A stretch of DNA of 64,000 bases from Coleofasciculus sp. LEGE 07092 (GTDB taxonomy: Bacteria > Cyanobacteriota > Cyanobacteriia > Cyanobacteriales > Coleofasciculaceae). The translations under genes were made by a program, and so were the position numbers. Shown piece after piece: positions 59,700 to 64,000 of this stretch. Each line of letters begins with the position of its first letter. Within the stretch, counting starts at the first letter, position 1. The stretch is from the NCBI RefSeq assembly GCF_015207375.1, contig NZ_JADEWY010000002.1, positions 45,979 through 109,978 on the forward strand, written 5' to 3'. The notes under the pieces are model-generated. The model was not told where the DNA came from and searched no databases. It worked only from the letters and a program-made list of their open reading frames with translations.

Positions 59700-62600
59700 T
59701 CATCTCCATTCGCCCTGAATCGTAAATGCTGCCCAGTAATAGGGACTGTTCCATTGCTCAGTTTCCCACAGTTCCAGTTGTGCGGCTCTAAGGGCGGCGA
59801 CGGGGTTTAGTCCGTCCGTGAGCATTTTTTGGTAGTATTTTGTCATTAAGCTAGCGGTTGCTGTGTCGTTAACGCTCCACAAACTGACGGCAACACGCTT
59901 TGCCCCTGCATACATAAAGCCTCTTGTCAAGCCTACTAATCCTTCACCTTTCACATCTTTACCCAGTCCGGTTTCGCAGGCACTGAGGACGACGAGTTCG
60001 GCGGGGAGGTTGAGGTTGAAGATATCGTTGAGGCGTAGAAAGCCGTCTTGTTCAGTACCGTTGGCATTGAAGAGGGAGAGTACCACGCCGGATAATTCGG
60101 GGTTGACGGTATTGAGGAGTCCGTGGGTGGCAAAGTGGATGATTTGATATTGAGTGAGGTTGGGGCTAGTGGCGGTGTTGCGGGAGGCGGTAAAATCGAG
60201 AGCCTGTAGGCGTTGAGTGTCGGGAACTAGGGATAGGATGGCTTCGGCTTCTTGGCGGCTGTAGATTAGGCGATCGAGCACTGTACCGAGATCGAAGGCA
60301 GAACGTTTCACATCGCTGATCTCCCCTGCACCCCCGCTCCCCTGCACCTCTGCACCTCTGCTCCCCCGCTCCTCTGCTCCATTACAGCGTGGATCAGTAT
60401 CACAGTTAAAGACGGGATCTGCTAGGACGGCGAGGGTTTTGGGTGCGGGGGGGCGGTTGTTGAGTTCGCGGCGTAGGATGGCGATGGTGGATGCTGAGGG
60501 GAGGGTGACGATTTCGTGTTTGATGAGGAGAGGAGTGGGGGAGAGTGATTGGTTTGTCGTTGCCATCCGCCAGGGATTAAAATCCCTGTCTAATAGCTGA
60601 AGTCGGTTGAAACCGACTAGGGTTTTTTGATCAGTCCGTTTTAACGGACTTGAGCTGTTAGCCCGGAAATTGATTTCCGGGCGAGATGGCGGGACAATCG
60701 ATATCTGAGCAGTACTCGGTATCGGTAATGCGGCAAAGGGAATGGTTTGCAATACACCGTCCCCAACAATTAGTAAGCGTTTCTCTCCCAATTGTTCAGC
60801 AACGGGTGCGATGAGCATTTGGCTCAATTTTTTTGCGGCATCTGAACCAATAGCGTCAGTATCCGGTGATTGCAGTAATTGTTTGAATTCTTCAGCCGCC
60901 GCTTCAATATCAGCGCGGGGGGGGAGGGAGTAGCTGCTGATGCTGGTTGGGGTGACTGCCCAGAGAAAGCTGCGGTCTTCACCGAGGGAGTATTGTAACA
61001 GCAGGGTGTTAGAGTCGAGGACTTGTTGTTGAATTTCTGCGAGTTTCAGGGGTTGGGGATATTTGAGTGCGGCGTAGCGGGGGCTAGTGACTCGAATTTG
61101 GGCTTCGAGTTGTTCGAGTTGGGTGAGGAGGGATTTAGTGTTGGTTTCGATATCGGTTAATTCTCGATTGGTGTATTGAGAGTTGAGGAGTTGGTATTTG
61201 CGGTGTTCTAAGGCGTTGAGTTGCTGTTGCAGGGTGCGTTCTTCTTCCAGGAGTTGGGGATCTACGCCTTGGCGGATGTTGGCGTTGGCTTCGGTGAGGA
61301 GTTCGACGAGACTGCGGGCGCGGGAACGTTCGGAAGCGTGGAGGGCTAGGGCGTCGTAGCCTTGGGTGGGGTTTTGTTGATGCAGTTGCATCAAGAGGTC
61401 GATGTAGAATTGGTATTCACCCTGGTTTTCGGCAAAGTAGGAGGCGCGGAGTTCTTGGCTGCCAATTTTGGTGCGGAGGTCTTCAATAATAGTGATAGCA
61501 GCTTCAATTTGAGTTAAGGCTTCGTTGAGGTTGCCTTGGTCGCGTTTAACAAAAGCAATATTACTGAGGGTAACCGCTTCCCCTGCCTTATCCCCAGTTG
61601 CCCGAAATAGGAGCAAAGATTGGTTGAAGAAATCCAAGGCTTTTTGCTTTTCTTCTAAGGCTTCGTAGACTGCACCAATGTTATTGAGGGTAGCCGCTTC
61701 CTGTGCCTTGTCCCCAGTCGCCTCAGATAAGGGCAAGGATTGGTTGTAGTACTCTAAGGCTTTTTGCTTTTGACCTAAATCGTCGTAGACTGCACCGATG
61801 TTACTGAGGGTAATAGCTTCCCCTGCCTTGTCCCCAGTCGCCTCAGTTAAGGGCAAGGATTGGTTGTAGTACTCCAAGGCTTTTTGCTTTTCTCCTAATG
61901 CGGAGTAGATTCCACCGATGTTACTGAGGGTAACCGCTTCCTGTGCCTTGTCCCCAGTCGCCTCAGATAAGGGCAAGGATTGGTTGTAGTACTCTAAGGC
62001 TTTTTGCTTTTGACCTAAATCGGAGTAGACTCCACCGATGTTACTGAGGGTAACCGCTTCTTGTGTCTTGTCCCCAGTTGCCTTAGATAAGGGCAAGGAT
62101 TGGTTGTAGTACTCCAAGGCTTTTTGCTTTTCTCCTAATGCGGAGTAGACTCCACCGATGTTATTGAGGGTAATGGCTTCCCCTGTCTTGTCCCCAGTCG
62201 CCTGTCTCAAGGGTAAGGATTGATTATAGAATTCCAGCGCTTTTTGCTTTTGACCTAAATCGTCATAGACTCCACCGATGTTACTGAGGGTAACCGCTTC
62301 TTGTGTCTTGTCCCCAGTCGCCTCAGATAAGGGCAAGGACTGGTTGTAGTACTCCAAGGCTTTTTGCTTTTCTCCTAATGCGGAGTAGACTCCACCGATG
62401 TTACTGAGGGTAACCGCTTCCCCTGTCTTGTCCCCAGTCGCCTGTCTCAAGGGTAAGGATTGATTATAGAATTCCAGCGCTTTTTGCTTTTGACCTAAAT
62501 CGGAGTAGACTGCGCCAATATTATTGAGGGTAATGGCTTCCCCTGTCTTGTCCCCAGTCGCCTGTCTCAAGGGTAAGGATTGATTATAGAATTCCAGCGC

Positions 62601-63998
62601 TTTTTGCTTTTGACCTAAGGCGTCGTAGACTGCGCCAATATTATTGAGGGTAACCGCTTCCCCTACCTTATCCCCAGTTACCCGTCTCAAAGGTAAGGAT
62701 TGGTTGTAGTACTCTAAGGCTTTTTGCTTTTCTCCTAAATCGTCGTACACAAGACCGATATTATTGAGAGTGACAGCTTCCCCTGCCTTGTCCCCAGTTA
62801 CCCGTCTCAAGGGCAAGGATTGGTTGTAGAATTCCAGCGCTTTTTGCTTTTGACCTAAGGCGGAGTAGACTGCGCCAATATTAGTGAGGGTAACAGCTTC
62901 CCCTGCCTTGTCCCCAGTCGTCCGAAATAAGGGTAAGGATTGGTTGTAGAATTCCAGCGCTTTTTGCTTTTGACCTAAGGCGGAGTAGACTGCGCCAATA
63001 TTAGTGAGGGTAACAGCTTCCCCTGCCTTGTCCCCAGTCGTCCGAAATAAGGGTAAGGATTGGTTGTAGAATTCCAGCGCTTTTTGCTTTTGACCTAAGG
63101 CGGAGTAGACTGCGCCAATATTAGTGAGGGTAACAGCTTCCCCTGCCTTGTCCCCAGTCGTCCGAAATAAGGGTAAGGATTGGTTGTAGAATTCCAGCGC
63201 TTTTTGCTTTTGACCTAAGGCGGAGTAGACTGCGCCAATATTAGTGAGGGTAACCGCTTCCCCTACCTTGTCCCCAGTTACCCGTCTCAAGGGCAAGGAT
63301 TGGTTGTAGTAATCTAAGGCTTTTTGCTTTTGACCTAAATCGGAGTAGACTCCACCGATGTTATTAAGGGTAGCAGCTTCCCCTGCCTTGTCCCCAGTCG
63401 TCCGAAATAAGGGTAAGGATTGGTTGTAGAATTCCAGCGCTTTTTGCTTTTGACCTAAATTGGAGTAGACTCCACCAATATTATTGAGGATAGTAGCTTC
63501 CTGTGCCTTATCCCCAGTTGCCCGACTCAAAGGTAAGGATTGGTTGTAGTAATCTAAGGCTTTTTGCTTTTGACCTAAATCGGAGTAGACTCCACCAATA
63601 TTATTGAGGGTAGTAGCTTCCTGTGCCTTATTCCCAGTCGCCTGTCTCAAGGGTAAGGATTGGTTGTAGTACTCTAAGGCTTTTTGCTTTTGACCTAAAG
63701 AGTCGTACACAAGACCGATATTACTGAGGGTGACAGCTTCCCATGCCTGATCGCCCACAGCATGATACAGGGGTAGCGCCTCTTCCCATTTTCCAATCGC
63801 CTGTCGCAAAGACTCTGCCGTTCCTTGCCGATATAGCTGCATTCCCTCCTGAAAAGCTTGTTCCGCCGCAGCGCGAGTAGCATCTTCCGCAGTCGCTTCC
63901 CCCTGTTGCGCTACCTCCACACTTACCCGCCCAGAAGTCTCACGGGCAATTCCCAAACCCGCCCCAACGTCTAATAAGACTCCAAGGGTGACAACTAG
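59700..63998 (-). CDS. TPR-CHAT protein, 5' end beyond the window
   Basis: More than 1,430 residues are visible. The frame stays open to the window edge; the last bases read [20 protein letters not shown], probably the end of a signal peptide, so the start lies outside. About 18 near-identical 40-residue TPR units follow (pattern [18 protein letters not shown]), then a coiled-coil linker. A C-terminal CHAT peptidase-like domain has catalytic His in HFATHGLL (codon 60123-60125) and Cys in [10 protein letters not shown] (codon 59976-59978). CHAT proteins are caspase relatives, often with roles in conflict or programmed cell death. Two low-complexity insertions interrupt the CHAT domain (60321-60380 and 60571-60682). 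Confidence 0.9.
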   Translation of the reverse strand, partial: LVVTLGVLLDVGAGLGIARETSGRVSVEVAQQGEATAEDATRAAAEQAFQEGMQLYRQGTAESLRQAIGKWEEALPLYHAVGDQAWEAVTLSNIGLVYDSLGQKQKALEYYNQSLPLRQATGNKAQEATTLNNIGGVYSDLGQKQKALDYYNQSLPLSRATGDKAQEATILNNIGGVYSNLGQKQKALEFYNQSLPLFRTTGDKAGEAATLNNIGGVYSDLGQKQKALDYYNQSLPLRRVTGDKVGEAVTLTNIGAVYSALGQKQKALEFYNQSLPLFRTTGDKAGEAVTLTNIGAVYSALGQKQKALEFYNQSLPLFRTTGDKAGEAVTLTNIGAVYSALGQKQKALEFYNQSLPLFRTTGDKAGEAVTLTNIGAVYSALGQKQKALEFYNQSLPLRRVTGDKAGEAVTLNNIGLVYDDLGEKQKALEYYNQSLPLRRVTGDKVGEAVTLNNIGAVYDALGQKQKALEFYNQSLPLRQATGDKTGEAITLNNIGAVYSDLGQKQKALEFYNQSLPLRQATGDKTGEAVTLSNIGGVYSALGEKQKALEYYNQSLPLSEATGDKTQEAVTLSNIGGVYDDLGQKQKALEFYNQSLPLRQATGDKTGEAITLNNIGGVYSALGEKQKALEYYNQSLPLSKATGDKTQEAVTLSNIGGVYSDLGQKQKALEYYNQSLPLSEATGDKAQEAVTLSNIGGIYSALGEKQKALEYYNQSLPLTEATGDKAGEAITLSNIGAVYDDLGQKQKALEYYNQSLPLSEATGDKAQEAATLNNIGAVYEALEEKQKALDFFNQSLLLFRATGDKAGEAVTLSNIAFVKRDQGNLNEALTQIEAAITIIEDLRTKIGSQELRASYFAENQGEYQFYIDLLMQLHQQNPTQGYDALALHASERSRARSLVELLTEANANIRQGVDPQLLEEERTLQQQLNALEHRKYQLLNSQYTNRELTDIETNTKSLLTQLEQLEAQIRVTSPRYAALKYPQPLKLAEIQQQVLDSNTLLLQYSLGEDRSFLWAVTPTSISSYSLPPRADIEAAAEEFKQLLQSPDTDAIGSDAAKKLSQMLIAPVAEQLGEKRLLIVGDGVLQTIPFAALPIPSTAQISIVPPSRPEINFRANSSSPLKRTDQKTLVGFNRLQLLDRDFNPWRMATTNQSLSPTPLLIKHEIVTLPSASTIAILRRELNNRPPAPKTLAVLADPVFNCDTDPRCNGAEERGSRGAEVQGSGGAGEISDVKRSAFDLGTVLDRLIYSRQEAEAILSLVPDTQRLQALDFTASRNTATSPNLTQYQIIHFATHGLLNTVNPELSGVVLSLFNANGTEQDGFLRLNDIFNLNLPAELVVLSACETGLGKDVKGEGLVGLTRGFMYAGAKRVAVSLWSVNDTATASLMTKYYQKMLTDGLNPVAALRAAQLELWETEQWNSPYYWAAFTIQGEWR
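60321..60380. repeat. Low-complexity insertion in the CHAT domain
   Basis: A run of CCCCTGCACC/CCGCTCC/CTCTGCT units encodes a Glu/Arg/Gly/Ser/Ala-rich stretch ([20 protein letters not shown]) with no counterpart in the CHAT fold. Such G-rich repeats are usually found between genes in cyanobacteria. Confidence 0.55.
60571..60682. repeat. Block of four consecutive palindromes inside the CHAT coding region
   Basis: Four palindromes follow each other: CAGGGATTAAAATCCCTG (60571-60588), AGTCGGTTGAAACCGACT (60601-60618), AGTCCGTTTTAACGGACT (60633-60650) and a 22-bp one (60661-60682) starting GCCCGGAAAT and ending ATTTCCGGGC. They stay in frame and encode about 40 extra residues. The block is a dispersed-type repeat that entered the gene without breaking the frame. 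Confidence 0.75.
61560..63740. repeat. About 18 tandem 120-bp repeats coding for TPRs
   Basis: Units of 120 bp (40 codons) run in register through the CHAT gene. Three units, at 62881-63000, 63001-63120 and 63121-63240, are identical base for base. The rest differ at a few positions in recurring combinations. The array is coding, not a CRISPR or satellite. Confidence 0.9.
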
Positions 63999-64000
63999 AG

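Noticed and set aside
61560..63740. Regular 120-bp direct repeats that at first look like a repeat array or CRISPR
   Set aside because: The repeats are continuous, in frame and code for TPR units; there are no unique spacers.

Overview
The window is from a cyanobacterial chromosome, most likely a large-genome filamentous form. The evidence is the frequent GCGATCGC palindrome (HIP1), a cyanobacterial type IV pilin, EgtD, many TPR proteins, M16 peptidase pairs, NACHT and CHAT proteins, RTX-type exoproteins and many small palindromic elements. The genus cannot be fixed from sequence reading alone. No rRNA, tRNA or CRISPR array was recognised.

Layout. 0-1 kb: the 3' end of a Uma2-like gene and a Phd/RelE-type toxin-antitoxin pair. 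1.3-12 kb: a surface-glycan/pilin island with a PhyH-methyltransferase fusion, a PilA-like prepilin, two SPINDLY-type (GT41) glycosyltransferases and a 1240-residue protein with two methyltransferase and two glycosyltransferase domains. 12-16 kb: a small TPR protein, an usher-like outer-membrane protein and an unknown membrane protein. 16.3-19.8 kb: a decayed NACHT gene facing a truncated multi-PAS gene. 20.4-25.4 kb: housekeeping and small enzymes (YlqF GTPase, UspA, phosphoglycerate kinase, two acetyltransferases, gluconokinase). 25.5-33.5 kb: an accessory Hsp70 operon (TPR protein, degenerate J-like protein, GrpE, Hsp70, zinc-ribbon TPR protein), then an inositol-phosphatase-like gene and a DnaJ-TPR protein. 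33.6-37.1 kb: egtD, a TnpB lacking half its RuvC core, and hisS.

37.3-41.2 kb is the most unusual segment. Three consecutive genes encode unrelated N-terminal parts but share an almost identical C-terminal module of about 50 residues with two invariant cysteines: a stand-alone 95-residue copy, a VWA/beta-propeller protein, and a protein with a duplicated domain of unknown family. A thioredoxin and a DUF2235 hydrolase follow, then an alpha-amylase and a TPR membrane protein. No function for this module is known to me, and it is the best candidate here for an undescribed system.

45.8-64 kb: a peptidoglycan-binding protein, a 1413-residue subtilase with RTX repeats, a membrane metallophosphoesterase, a DUF4332 protein, a TetR regulator, an M16 peptidase pair (one active, one lacking the zinc motif), a BrxD-like (DUF2791) ATPase, and a giant TPR-CHAT protein running off the window end. 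The CHAT gene carries three perfect 120-bp tandem copies and an in-frame block of nested palindromes.

Small palindromic elements are spread through the window, including a 77-bp element with a 10-bp target duplication and a 93-bp element with 13-bp perfect ends. Two appear to have been taken into reading frames. All functional calls rest on recognition of motifs in the sequence; no database search was run.
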